Positions 38,715-50,100 of a DNA stretch of 64,000 bases are shown one piece after another; within the stretch, counting starts at the first letter, position 1, and every line of letters begins with the position of its first letter. Origin of the DNA: Pagrus major (Eukaryota; Chordata; Actinopteri; Spariformes; Sparidae). The stretch covers positions 19,518,792 to 19,582,791 of the forward strand of contig NC_133216.1 in the NCBI RefSeq assembly GCF_040436345.1, given 5' to 3'. The notes below the pieces were generated by a model. It had not been told where the DNA came from. It ran no database searches and worked only from the letters and a program-made list of their open reading frames with translations. The translations under genes were made by a program, and so were the position numbers.

Positions 38715-41700
38715 ATGCGTATGTGCACATCACAGTCTATTTTCTCCCCTCAACATCCAGCTGTGAGATTCCTGCTGCCCGTTAGCTGCTGTAATCACGG
38801 CTTGTGTGTAGGTGGGTGAATCCTCAACTCACGTCACTGTCAGAACTCACTCACCACGTTCTTTCACCCCCGTCTGCATCAGTGAGTCTTGAAGTACACT
38901 GTTCTTAATCAACATTTTCAAGAGGTTTTATGAAGTTTCATGTTTGTGTTTCATATTTTTTATCTGTCCAGTCCGGGCTGTGAAGGTTAACTTAGATGGA
39001 CTGTAATGCCCATAAACTGACAGCTTGCAAACATAAATAAATAGCGGCATATACTTTTGTACATCTTCAATCATTTAGAGTGCGTTTTTAGATCAAACAT
39101 AAGTTTTAGATCAAATATGAATTTCTAAGTGACACATGCTTTTCTTTAACTGATAGCCGAAAGCAGGTTTACTGTTATGTTCATCAATGTATTGATCGGC
39201 TGGTTATGGCTGTATCTGCATCACATACCACTTGAGGGTTAATTTACGCAACCATGAACCCCTTTCACGCAACCTCTTCGAGGCGGGAAAGTTCAGTCGT
39301 TATTCCGCGTCACCGTTCTTTATGTAAAGTACAGTGTGTGGATGGGGGTCATTGTTGCTGTTGTGAGCCAGCAAGGCGGCAGGATGGGAGAGGGGTGGGA
39401 CATTTTGACAATTTGTTAGGTGTGCAATTTGAAGATCTTACATGCAGCTAGCAGCAGTTAGCAGCTAAGCTAAGAAGAACAACTGAAAATGTCTGCAAAT
39501 TGGGGTGAGGAAGCCGGGAGTTCCTTATGATCCAAGCAGAGGACAAGATCAACCATCATGTAACAGGGACACTAAATGATGGTTAATGATTGTCGTTGTG
39601 TATGTATGATGTCACACTAGATGCCGATGCTGTCTTTTTACACGGCATGTCTCTTTTGCTTCTTGAATGGCGGCATGCTATCCAAAATCACACACTGGGG
39701 CAGCATTATACTTAAAAGCAAAAGCAAGCGTAAAGAAGGGTCATTATTGCGTCAGTGTTGCACGATCTCTGTGTAAAAGGAGCTACAGAAGTGCTGGTAT
39801 TTTTCTCTACCACTGGATAACATCAGGCTGGCCATTTCCCCCTGTTTCCAGTCTTTATGCTAAGCAAAGCCATCCATCTTTTCAGACTGATATTAACAAA
39901 CACATGAGAGTGGTATCCATCTTCTGGTCTGGAAAGCGAGTTAGTGAGGAAAAGTTATTTCCCTAAATGTTAATGTATTCCTTTAAAAATCTGTGTCAGT
40001 CAGTTAAACACAGTGGATTTATATCTTCTCTCAACATTCTCGGACATCCTGTCTGGATGATCGAGCACCTGATGCAATTTCAACCGTAACACTTTCTGAC
40101 TGAGGTTTTATTCATATGCTAATACTGAGCAGACTGAGAGTCTGGTAAAACTCAGCACTTTTAAAGGATTTCTTCACATCCTGAATGCCTCCACGGTGGC
40201 CTCTCCACAGGGTAATCAGGTGCTGGGTCTGACACAGTCGAGCTGTTCGGGAGTCAGCTGCTTCTCAAGGACATTTGAACTGAAGGACACACCTGCAGAC
40301 ACCTCAGAGCTCCTGTTGAAGGCGACTCTTTGTATTCACGACACTATCCCGCCAGCTGTGTTACGGCTTTGTATTCATGTGTACGTGTGTGTCTCATCTT
40401 TCTCACCTTAGCAGACGTCTCGTACCATCCCACGAAGCCATTCTCCTGGCAGAACTGCTCCATCTTTATTCCATTATTGGTCAGTACGTCCCGGCCCTGG
40501 TCACATTTATTAGCCAAAAGCACAGTGGCTACATGTTTCCCATTGGCAAGTGTCAGTTTGGAATCCAAGTCCTCCTTCCATTTGGTGACGGCCTCAAAGG
40601 AGGCGGGCCTTGTGACATCAAACACGATGAACGCGCCCATGGCCTCGCGGTAGTACACCCGGGTCATGTTGCCAAACCTCTCCTGACCTGGAGGACAGAT
40701 AGGAACAAGGACACAGATGTATACACGCAGAAAAAAAATGATCATTTAGTCTCTCGGGTGCACAAACAAAAATTCATCTTTCCATTTTGTACCACTTGCT
40801 GGCAGCGAAAAGGCTGCAAGTGATACAGTCTCACTTCAGCAGCAAACACACGGACGCTTGAATCTGAGTCATCCGATTTAGTCATTTCATCACACTCATG
40901 TCTCATACGTGCAACCATGCAAGCATTCCCAACATGCCTCTACACCCACTCTCTCAAATACACACACACTTGATACACGCACGCCATTTCATGCATGTTT
41001 TTACTGTTAAAAGATGTAGACACGAATAGAAGCAGGATGGAGGGAGGGGAGAGGTGTCTTTTCTGTGTGTGCCTGCTTGTGAAGTTGCCTGTAAAAAATT
41101 CCTGAGGGTGAAATTAATTCGGTAAGCCCCGTTGGAATGTTGTATCCACACTGATTTTCCCATCCGTAACTTCTGCGAGAGCCCTGTCAGCAGCAGCCTC
41201 GCAATCAACTTGTGGGCAAGACATTTTCACACTGTGGGCTAACCAAAAAACTACACTGGTCTATCAAAAAGCAGAGGAGAGGAGCTACGGTGTTAAGGCC
41301 CGGAGGAATATTTTCTGTTCTCGTGCACAGGTGGATCAGAGCACATGGTCAGCTGCAGAACAGCTGGGGGGGAGGGCTGTCTTGTTCAAGGACATACAGT
41401 ATCAGAAGGGCAGAGTTACTGTAGGATAGTATTACTGTATACCACAATGTTTCTAACTTTCTGTGTCAGCCAACACACCAGGCTTTTCTGGGAGATCATA
41501 TACAACTTTTACACCGACATTAGCGTCTATACGCAGGTTTTTTAAATGCAGACAAACCTGCTCATAATTGGCAGTTAACTCTTTTCACATTGCCAGTTGA
41601 TGAGTTTGCCTTTCTGTGTTTTTCCCCTTGTGTGTCCCATTTATAATCACAAATTTGTAAAGTAGCACATGACACACCTCATCAGACTACATCCAGAAGA

Positions 41701-44533
41701 CGTTAAACGGAAGTTGCAGAGGAGTGAGACATCTCGCTTCTTTCTGATCTCTGATGACCTGCACATGCTCAGTGCTGATCAGGGGGCTGATCAGGCTCAG
41801 ACCGCAAGGAAGCCACAAACAACGGTTATGGTTAACGGTTTTTACTATCTTTAACTTCAATCTCTCTTTCAAATTCAGGGCCAACTGAATGATGCTCAAG
41901 GGCTGCCTGACAGAGATGGAAGACCAGACATTAACAAGCCAACGGACTGACAGGACAGAACTCCTTTAAGTTTGGTAGAAAAATGTAGATAACATGGAAA
42001 GAAGCTGATTGAAAAAGTAGGTATTTCGGGGCATTTGAAGCAAGGAGAATCAATTAATATATATGAGGACTGGCAATAATTCAGCAGTGATGAAGTCGAG
42101 CAGAGGCCCAAAACATCTGGAGTTACTCCGTCTCATATCTGGTCTGCAGACACAGACTTCAACAACTCCACATGTCTATACATCTATGTGATTTTGAAAG
42201 GTTGAACAGTTGAAAAACGACTCAAATAAGCCCTAAAACCAGCCTTACTCGCATCTTCATCCCGATTTGCCTGTGCAGCTAGCCCTGTCACCCTGTCAGC
42301 CCTGTCAGCCCAGGCTGTAGAAAAATGGCATCCAAAAATAGAACAGTTGAAGTTATTATTTGTCTTGGGAAATGCACAGAAACAGCAAGTGATTTATCAC
42401 ATCTGTGGCATGAGAAAAACTCCATCATCAAATCCCCAAACAAACCCACGGCAGGGCTGGAAGATATTTTCTGGATGTGACTTATATAAACTGGATGCTA
42501 ACATAATTATTTTAACCATCTTCAAGTGTCCTCTCTATGATCCATGGACTCCAAAGGATGCTGTAACTAAGATTTCCCACCTAAAGGCTTGTAGGGAGCA
42601 CATACAGCACAGACCTATAGTATTTTTCTCTGAGGGAGACGCTCATTCTCAGCCCACAATAAAAGCCTTCTGTACACAAGAAGGTCGGGCCTCAAATCTC
42701 ACTCACATGAGTTTGAGACACATGACTGCTTGCGCCTACTGGAGAGGGCGCACAGGAGGGGAGAGAGCAGCGGGTCAGAGGATTCTTCTGGTAAAACCTC
42801 AGCCGACACTCATGTGAGATGAGACTGCTGTAGCCTTCAGGTTTGTTATCTTAGCAGCGCAGTCACAAGCCTTTATTATTTCTCAGTTCTGTGTTCGCTG
42901 AAGACAACCGAGGAAACATGTTTTCATTATCTTATAGAACAAAATACAAATACTTCAAAATAAGAGAGGTGAGGAATGCCACACAGAATAGGTGGCTGAC
43001 CACTCGGTTGCCTGTTAAATATTGAATTAATGTATTTTTGTGTGTGAAATTGAATTACTAGTTTATTTAGAAGGAGAAATGTGACCACCCTATAACAATG
43101 ATTTAATTAAAGCTCTAATTAGGTGGGAAAACCAATCATTTCAGGGCTCAACAATCCAGCTGATAGTCTGGGTGGTTCATACTAATGACTATAAAGTGAT
43201 AATGATGGCTGACTGTTGCCATGGTGCTCCCTGTTAATTTTATGTCACGTCATGATGCTGTCGCATAAAGTCAAGGGACGCTCAAGATAATAAAGTAAGG
43301 CTTATGTCTAAATGTTAAGACGGATCTATCTTTTAAAATGATAACGACAGCTGGGCGCCACCACTGCACTGCGCTGAACAGCTTCTGTTTATGAAAGGTC
43401 AAAGGTCACGGGTATGGACTTGCTTTAAAATATATAATGAGAGTCATGTGTGATCTTGTCACCTGGGAGGGAACGTGTCTCATGACTTTACTGGTTTTGT
43501 GTGCGTGAATGTAAATAAAGAGAAACGTGTAATTGTTGAAATGCGTTGCCAAGTGATTTGAAGTGAGCGATGCCACAGGTCAGCTGGTGCCCATGAGGAA
43601 CATTAACCCAAAATCATCCTTCTGTGAGCGTGTTTTAAAATGGTCTCATGCTCCACGTCTGTCTTTTTTATATCTAACATCTATCTGTATGACTAAAATA
43701 CACTTTGAAAGGCTCAATAATCTCTAGCTTTATACAACTCGTTGTCTCTCCTAAAGGGGAAAAGGTCTAATTTCCATTTGAGCAACCGACATGATAAATG
43801 TTTTCATTTTGTATTTGGACAAATTTGTCTCTAACACTAAACAACATGCATGAAGGATGACTGAAAACTGACTTCATAATAACCACCTCATTGTGTGAAG
43901 CAGATTCATTTATGAGTCATTATAAACATAATTTCCTCCAGGACCACAGCTTTCCATTAACATTAATGAAATTTACAAATGTAGCCTTGAGCTAATGCAA
44001 TTTAACTGATTATTTTTAATAGACTGGGCCAGTTTATTTAATTGTCTAACAAAGCATTTTCCATTTTCGGCTTGATCTTTGAAAACAAAACACAATATAA
44101 TGATTTTCTAACGAATTTTAACCAACAGGCTAAACTAATGTGCATCTATTTTTGACCAATCATACTTCTTTAAAAATAACCTTCAATTATCAAATCTATT
44201 TATTCCTTTAAATGTACTAAATCGGCTGTGGCTCACGTCTAAAAACATGTGTAAAGTTTGAGTCAAAGTCACAGAAACCGTCTTGTGTGGGAACTATCTC
44301 ATGTGCGCCGTGCGTAAAAGTTGGACTGTACCTGCGATGTCCCACAGCTGCAGACGCACCGTCTCCTGGTCCCAGTTGAGGACTTTAAGTGCGAAGTCCA
44401 CCCCGATGGTGGCTCGGTAGTTGGGGCTGAAGTTGTGATGGACATACCGCTTGATGATGCTGGTCTTGCCGACCCCGAGGTCCCCTATCACAAGGATCTT
44501 ATAGAGATGCTCCTTTTGGTGGTTGTTCTGCAT
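35981..44533 (-). CDS. rab38: Rab38 small GTPase, complete, 3 coding exons
   Basis: A Rab-family GTPase of the Rab32/Rab38 subgroup, which directs cargo such as tyrosinase-family proteins from endosomes to melanosomes and other lysosome-related organelles. The joined exons 44332-44533, 40407-40687 and 35981-36136 give 212 residues (human 211). Visible motifs are the P-loop GDLGVGKT (residues 17-24), the switch I/effector segment with ATIGVDFALKV (41-51), WDIAGQE (64-70), NKCD (127-130) and ETSAK (157-161). Isoleucine in place of the usual Thr in WDxAGQE is characteristic of the Rab32/38 subgroup. The HKEHLYK-type N-terminus favours Rab38. Both introns are GT-AG (3644 and 4270 bp). The start chosen (ATG at 44533) matches the family's short N-terminus; an in-frame ATG at 44611 is rejected. 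The tail CSSCFRSQ is one residue longer than the usual C-terminal CxxCxxx. Confidence 0.96.
36245..36356. repeat. TTAA-type MITE fragment (one end)
   Basis: The right end CATAATGCACCT followed by TTAA (36353-36356), and the interior 'agcagtgactctggtgagat', 'actgccccctattg', 'aacaagtggccagttctga', match the reversed left part of the 1407-1721 element. The other end is missing. It lies in rab38 intron 2. Confidence 0.6.
38646..38713. repeat. (GT)n microsatellite in rab38 intron 2
   Basis: A nearly pure run of about 33 GT units. Confidence 0.95.
39785..39990. repeat. Dispersed repeat ('GGAAATGGCCAGCCTGATG...' orientation reversed)
   Basis: On the - strand this reads like a widespread fish repeat. 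It starts near 'aaaggaatacatt', passes 'gagaagatggataccactctc' (approximately) and ends in 'agcataaagactggaaacag' and 'ggccagcctgatg'. A poorer relative is at about 60690-60780. It is noncoding and assigned from memory of similar sequences. Confidence 0.45.
40407..40687 (-). CDS. rab38: rab38 coding exon 2
   Basis: The acceptor TCCTCCAG| precedes GTCAGGAGAGG and the donor is GCTAAG|GTGAGA. It encodes QERFGNMTRVYYREAMGAF, the central GTPase core, NKCD, and ends exactly after ETSAK. It is 281 bases long, starting in phase 1 and ending in phase 0. Confidence 0.95.
40688..44331 (-). other. rab38: rab38 intron 1 (3644 bp)
   Basis: Noncoding. A 156-codon open frame at 42347-42817 (+ strand) matches nothing I recognise. 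The donor-proximal end contains TCATGTG at 44299-44305 (see the regulatory entry). Otherwise I see nothing specific. Confidence 0.8.
44299..44305. promoter_or_regulatory. M-box-like E-box (TCATGTG) in rab38 intron 1
   Basis: The TCATGTG heptamer is the core of the MITF-bound M-box of pigment-cell genes, and RAB38 is reported as an MITF target in mammals. It lies about 27 bases inside intron 1. A 7-mer occurs often by chance, so this is only a candidate. Confidence 0.25.
44332..44533 (-). CDS. rab38: rab38 coding exon 1
   Basis: Encodes residues 1-67 plus one base of codon 68: N-terminus MQNNHQKEHLYK, P-loop, switch I and the start of WDIAG. The donor is GCAG|GTACAG on the - strand, phase 1. 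It joins in frame to exon 2 to make Gly68. Confidence 0.95.
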
Positions 44534-44811
44534 GGCGACCGAGGAGGGCGAGAGCTGAGCATGAATCCACCGTAAATGGAGAGGACCGGGGGCATGAAAG
44601 GGGAGAAGCACAAGGACAGCGCAGCGGAGAGGACTGAAGAGAGCTGGGAATGAGAGAAGGGGAGGTGAGGTACGCCCTGGCCCACACAGGGAAGTGGAGC
44701 AGAGACTTCTGGACCTTGTGACTCACTCAGGGGAGCTGCCTGCATGGGAGTGCCACCGGGATGCGCTTCAGAGCTCCAAGATGGAGAGAATAAACACTGT
44801 TTTGATAGGAC
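44534..44811 (-). promoter_or_regulatory. rab38: rab38 5'UTR and proximal promoter region
   Basis: GC-richer sequence directly upstream of the rab38 start codon. No TATA box is apparent. A transcription start cannot be placed from the sequence. Confidence 0.35.
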
Positions 44812-44814
44812 AAC

Positions 44815-45790
44815 AGGGGTGGAAGAAGAATTGTTAACAGTTTATGAAAAACATCTTTAATAATTGGTATATTTATAGTTAATTAAAATGTAGTCAATAG
44901 TTATTTCAATGTTAAGAAACAATGACATCTTTATTTAAAGTTGCAACTGATGTTAATACTTAATTAACACTTTGTAGTTCATCTTTAAACATTATTATGA
45001 AGTTGTAACTGATGTTTATAAACCTGCACAACTGTTTGATTTATGGTTTATAAAGCATTTCATTGTTTAACAACCCCTTATTAGGTGCTAGTTATTTACA
45101 GTGAATCAATAATAGATATTTTTCATAATAGTTTATGTCAATGAAAATAAGAAAAATGCATAACTGTGACCATCCACCACTGCACCACCTCCAAGCCACC
45201 CACCGACCCTGCTTCTGGTAGCCATCCCAAGTTTTTCAGTGGACCCATCAGGCCAGCCAGATGAAAAATTTCAGGGTGCACCACTGCTCAGATTTGTGCC
45301 GTGAAGTACTTGGGTAGATTCACTCAGTCATTTACTACCACTGCATAAAAGTAAGCTATTGACACCAAAATGCATTAAAGTATAAAAAGTAAAAGTACAC
45401 ATTAAGCCTGTCATTATGATTTAATTATTGGATTTTGTTACCGATACATTAAAAGTTTTAAGTATTAGTGGCTGGTCGAGGTGAAGCCATTTGAACTATT
45501 TTATACACTGTTGGGTAGCTTAATTTATAACAATTTGATGTATTATATATTTTATAAGATCATGATTTTTGTTTGCAAAATCTGAACCTGCAAATTAATT
45601 TAATAAATGTGGTCAAATTAGAAGTTCAATATTCTTCTGCTGAAACTGGAAACAAAGTGGCATTACATGGACAAAGTACAAGTACCTCACAACTGCACTT
45701 AACAGTACTAGAGTAAATTAACTTTGTTACTTTAAGTCAAAAGTGTAATATACACCAAGATTTACCCACTTAAAGTTGAGTAAATGAACC
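44815..45790. repeat. Dispersed repeat of the 'GGTGGAAGAAG...AAGTACTT' type
   Basis: The stretch begins with GGGGTGGAAGAAGAA. It contains many phrases of a ubiquitous fish repeat: 'gtgaagtacttgggta', 'ttactaccactgcataaaag', 'gtaaaagtaca', 'ctgttgggtagctta', 'gcaaaatctgaacctgca', 'acaagtacctcacaactgc' and 'ttactttaagt'. A second copy is at about 62400-62700. Boundaries are approximate and there is no coding frame. It fills most of the rab38-ctsc spacer. Confidence 0.55.
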
Positions 45791-46699
45791 ATTTTGGACA
45801 TCATTCCCTCACCGCCTTGTACAGTCATCCTCTTGTCAGGCATTTTGTTGTGACAATCTCTGTTTGAGAGAAAACTGCTGATCAGTTCCAGCTAAAAGAT
45901 AAAAAGCCCATGAAGATTGATTTAAAATGGTTTTTCTTCTTACAAAAAAAAAGGAAACTCACAGCAATTTTGAACCGCTTTTATTCTGTCCAAATCAAAT
46001 ATAACAGTGCAAATCTCACAAAACAATGGAAACAGTTGCTTACACTGAATGGGAGGCAGAATACAAAAGGCACAAGGAACAATCACTTAGATCCCTTTAT
46101 GAATTGCTTTTAAAAATCCCTTTAATACTGCTCCACAGGGAAACATGGCAGTCGTGGTTTAGATTTGATGCGAGGACAGAAGATAACACTGTTCTCCCTG
46201 AGACAAAGAATCAAGGGGACTTGATTGAGCGAACACTGACTCCTCAGTTCCCTTTAAATGTTACAATTAGAAGTTACTAACGATGATTTGTCACAGTGTG
46301 TACCAATCCATTTTGATCCAAAGTTTGTGTCGGCAGTTACAGCTTCAATAAATTCATTACAGGCAGCTAATTGTTGAAATCTGGACACATTACAAACATG
46401 AAACAACATGTGAGGCCAACAGACGTTTTCTTTTCCCTTTATGCTTTTAATTAATGGAGGATGATATTTGCCTCATTTTACTACATTTACAGTGTTTGGT
46501 GATAACAAAAAAAAAAAAAAAAAAAAAAAAAACCAAACAAAACACTCAGCTGGGTGTCACAAGTTACTCCCATAAGCCAGGTCTTTCCTTGAGAATCTAA
46601 ATATTCAGCTTCATGTTATGTGTGTGATTATGGAGGATTATGGATTCTTATTTTATCGACGGTGATATGTTGATATGTTATGTATGGTTTCTTTCTTGT
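45791..46699. other. rab38-ctsc spacer, with a poly(A) run
   Basis: Noncoding. A 26-base A run lies at 46507-46532. The remainder is AT-rich and unrecognised. TTTAAT at about 46445 (ATTAAA on the - strand) could be a weak ctsc poly(A) signal. Confidence 0.4.
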
Positions 46700-46765
46700 G
46701 ACAAACGTACTTAGTCACTTTGGTCAAAAGCGTCTGCTAAATGCCCTAAATGTAAATGTAAGAAG
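46700..46765. repeat. SINE/LINE tail ('GTCACTTTGGTCAAAAGCGTC...')
   Basis: The phrase 'cttagtcactttggtcaaa' followed by 'agcgtctgctaaatgcc' and 'taaatgtaaatgta' matches the 3' tail shared by several fish SINEs and L2-type LINEs. It lies just beyond the ctsc stop codon on the - strand, so it may be part of the ctsc 3'UTR. Only the tail is recognisable. Confidence 0.6.
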
Positions 46766-46894
46766 ACAGATGCTACTCATGTGAAGAATGGCAGATTTTG
46801 GATTGAAAACAGCTAAGCTACTTTGTGAAATAAATCTAAGTTGCACTCATCATCAAGACAGCCATTCGTCCTATCAATCCTGCGCTCACAGCCT
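46766..46894 (-). other. ctsc: ctsc 3'UTR (start of)
   Basis: Sequence immediately after the ctsc stop codon on the - strand. It must be transcribed; how far the UTR extends into the SINE tail and spacer is not determinable here. Confidence 0.5.
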
Positions 46895-47161
46895 CTACAG
46901 TTTGGGGATGGGGTTGGCTGCGACTGCGATGCTCTCGATGGAACACTCGTCACTTCCCCGGCGGATTCGGAAGAAGCCGTCCTCACCCCAGGTGGTGCCC
47001 CAGCTGTTCTTCACAATCCAGTACTTCTGCCCGGTCATGTGGCAGCGGCCGTACCCCACCAAGAGCACAGCGTGGTTGGTCTCCTCGAAGGGATTATAGG
47101 TCTCTGCCAGGCCTGTGTGGTGGTAGATGCCCTCCTTGTAGTGCATGAAGTCAGGGTAGAC
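46895..47161 (-). CDS. ctsc: ctsc coding exon 8 (catalytic His and Asn)
   Basis: The acceptor TTTCCACAG| precedes GTCTACCCTG. It encodes [29 protein letters not shown] (His399), WIVKNSWG (Asn421) and the conserved ending [11 protein letters not shown], with the stop at 46895-46897. The extra intron before it is phase 0. Confidence 0.96.
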   Translation of the reverse strand, partial: VYPDFMHYKEGIYHHTGLAETYNPFEETNHAVLLVGYGRCHMTGQKYWIVKNSWGTTWGEDGFFRIRRGSDECSIESIAVAANPIPKL

Positions 47162-50100
47162 CTGTGGAAAGAGGGAAAATTTACCTTATTTTTATATAAG
47201 TTATACACATGAAGGAGAAAGGGCTGCTGAGTTGTACAGGAAGTACAGAGAAGCTTTCGTAAAAGGAAAGAAAGGTTAACTATACGACTATGTGATTCAA
47301 ATTAATGGCGTGTTAGTGTTTTGTTGGTTATCGGTTTGCTAGCTTAGCTTAGGTCTGGGGTTACCTGGCCAAGTTTGTTTGAGTTTTGCCAAAAATAATG
47401 GAAGGATTGAACACCAATTTATGACAACACAGGTTAAACTCAACGTAAACTCTAAACCACACTGACGGATCAAAAACTCCAGTTGCCAAGTGAACACATA
47501 CTGTACGTATAGGACTAGCTGTTGTACCTCAAAGGCCACTCCCATGGGTCCATTCTTGACCAGTTCCAACATCATGGCCATCTCACTGCAGCCGCCATAA
47601 AACCCACCGACGTAGTTGTACTCTGCTGTGTAAACGCGTCTGCAGTTTTGAGGAACGCCACACGGAGAATCCTTTCCAATGTATGGAAAGCAGGACTCGT
47701 CCACCAGGCCGAAATCCTGCGCATACTTCCCAATCAGGTAAGGGAACCCACCATCACAACCTTAAAAGGGAGACATGAATGTTAAATCTGGTTTGTTCAA
47801 ACAGGTCTACAAGCTATGATTACCAAGAAATATTTTTGGGGAGGTTGTCATGACTTTAACAAAGGGTGAAATATCTTATGTGGTCCAAGAAAGAATATGA
47901 ATGAGGCTTAGTGAAAATGTTAATCAGGACAGTAAACGCTGCACTTTCTAAAGGCAGTTAGGTTCAACTTTACGAAAAACACTTAAGCGCCACTTGTTCT
48001 GATTAGAGAGGAAGGCAGCCTGGAGTTTTCCCACATACAGCAGTGAAACACTCATCCATGATTATTGTGTCTCACAGTATGAATATTCTACCAAGTACAT
48101 CATGTGCATTTCTAAACTCCTACCTGATTAATATCAGCAATAATATGCACCAGCTATTTTAACGTAAAATGAACTAATATGGTTAGAAAACAAGACGGTT
48201 TTTAGATGTGTGCGTTTACCTTGAGAATATTCAGAACAGGAGACCACTTGTTGCGGGCTGAGGATGGGAGTCTCGCTGTTGTTGGTGAGGATTCGAACAC
48301 GAGCCTCCAGCATTCCCATGGTGGCAAAGGAGTAGCAGCTGCCGCAAGATGCTAAAACAGAGCATTAGAGATTGACACGCGAGTTAAATAACACTTCTGT
48401 GCAACACAACAGCACCGGAATAAATCCTAACTTTGTGAAGCTTGGTGAATATTGATTTGGCAAATACTGTACATGCTGCTACAATCTTCAAAAACTTTAT
48501 TTTTAACATGATGCAGCAAGACCACCAATAATGACCCCAGAAGGTACACCTGCACAACCTGATACAACACCCCTGACATTAAATCCTAATAAACTAAGAC
48601 AGACATTCATTACACCAGCCAGTACAGACGTTTCTGTAATGTTCCTGACTCAGTATAGTCATCCGCATTAGTTGTAATGCATAATAATGGAGCAAAGCAC
48701 GGAGACAGATACACTGATTAAAGCCACTGGTTGCCCTCCATAGTATGAGACTCCAGCTTCTTAATAAAATGCTCTGCAGAAACAAATTAGGTCAGAGAGT
48801 CGAGGCTGCAGGGATCTGTCGGGTGGTTTAATTGCAGTAATGACTCAAGTCTGGATGACACTGAGAACAGTTTTATTTGGGTATAAGACCTTGAGTCTCT
48901 TAATACTAATAAGGCGCAACAACCAGTCATTCAATTTGAAGACCTATGCTAGTGGGAAAGTTTGCTGTCCTGATTTTTTTATAATGATGGAATCAGTTAA
49001 TGTCTGTCATGTCTGACCCACAGGAATCTCTCACAGGACTTAAGATGAAGCTTTAAGTTGTTACAATGCCAGTTACACCTGCATCTTCCCTTCACGTTCA
49101 GCTGCACGTTATGCAAAGAAACAGCAATGTTCCTTTGCAAGACTAGCCAGAGCAATTTCTCCTCAATCCTACCAATTTTTGTGAACTGAAATGGACCCTG
49201 CAAGCATCCACCTGACTAGTAAAACTGAAGCAACATAAGCTTCACAGCACTGCACAGTGGCTTAGAGGGCTTCTATTGAGCCACTCCAGCCCCCTTACAG
49301 ATCCTTAAACCCAGCCCTACAGAGGCCCTCTCACACACTCAAAATACTCAGCACGCATAATCTCTCCACTCACACACTAGGCTGTGCAGAAACACAGGAG
49401 GAGAGCAGAGAGCAGACTCAGGCCTGCCAAGAGGTGGGCAAAGTAGTGGTGAGCTGCTGTCTGCTCTTACAGGCTGGCCACACTGGCTACGTGAGGTGCA
49501 CATGTGTGTGGCATAACGTGTTACTTTTTTCCTTCAGCTTCCATGTTCACAGGTTAGAGCAGCCACACTGGTGGCGTGAGTCGCACTTCTTACGCGCGTG
49601 TCAAGAGAGGCTGCAGCGAGAGATTCAGAGTCTCACCTATTTTTGACGTGACACATGCGCGTTTCCAAGCAAAAATAGACCTGAAAATGACCTGTAGACA
49701 GTCATGTCGGCATCATACCAGCATTACACTAAATGGTAAATGGAATTGCATTTCTATAGTGCGTTTCCAGTCTACTGACCGCTCAAAGCACTTTACAACA
49801 CAATGTCTGTACGTGTAGAATGTGTCACAGACATGAAGAGAATAACACAACTAACTCACTAACTTTGCATTTGAACAGTCTATAATCAAAAAGGTTTCTG
49901 CAGAACAACGACTGATTGTCACCTTGGTTTCGCACAGGGCTGAGGAAGTTAACTCCGTCAATGTTTCTCCAATCCCAGCGCTCAGGTAAAGCTGCTGCCA
50001 TCTTGGCGACCTCAGCTGTCACAGGCATGGGGCGAACACGCCTAAAGTAAAAGAAAAACAATCACATTTGAATCAAGGGCATCATCCGTCAGACATTTTG

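Larger units (their letters stand above)
36137..40406 (-). other. rab38: rab38 intron 2 (4270 bp)
   Basis: Noncoding. It contains a TTAA-MITE fragment (36245-36352), a long (GT)n run (38646-38713) and a dispersed repeat (39785-39990). No nested gene is supported. Confidence 0.8.

Noticed and set aside
44534..44611. In-frame upstream ATG (44611) as the rab38 start
   Set aside because: It would add 26 residues (MLLPFHAPGP...) absent from the family. Rab38 proteins begin with a short MQ..HKEHLYK-type N-terminus, which matches the ATG at 44533.
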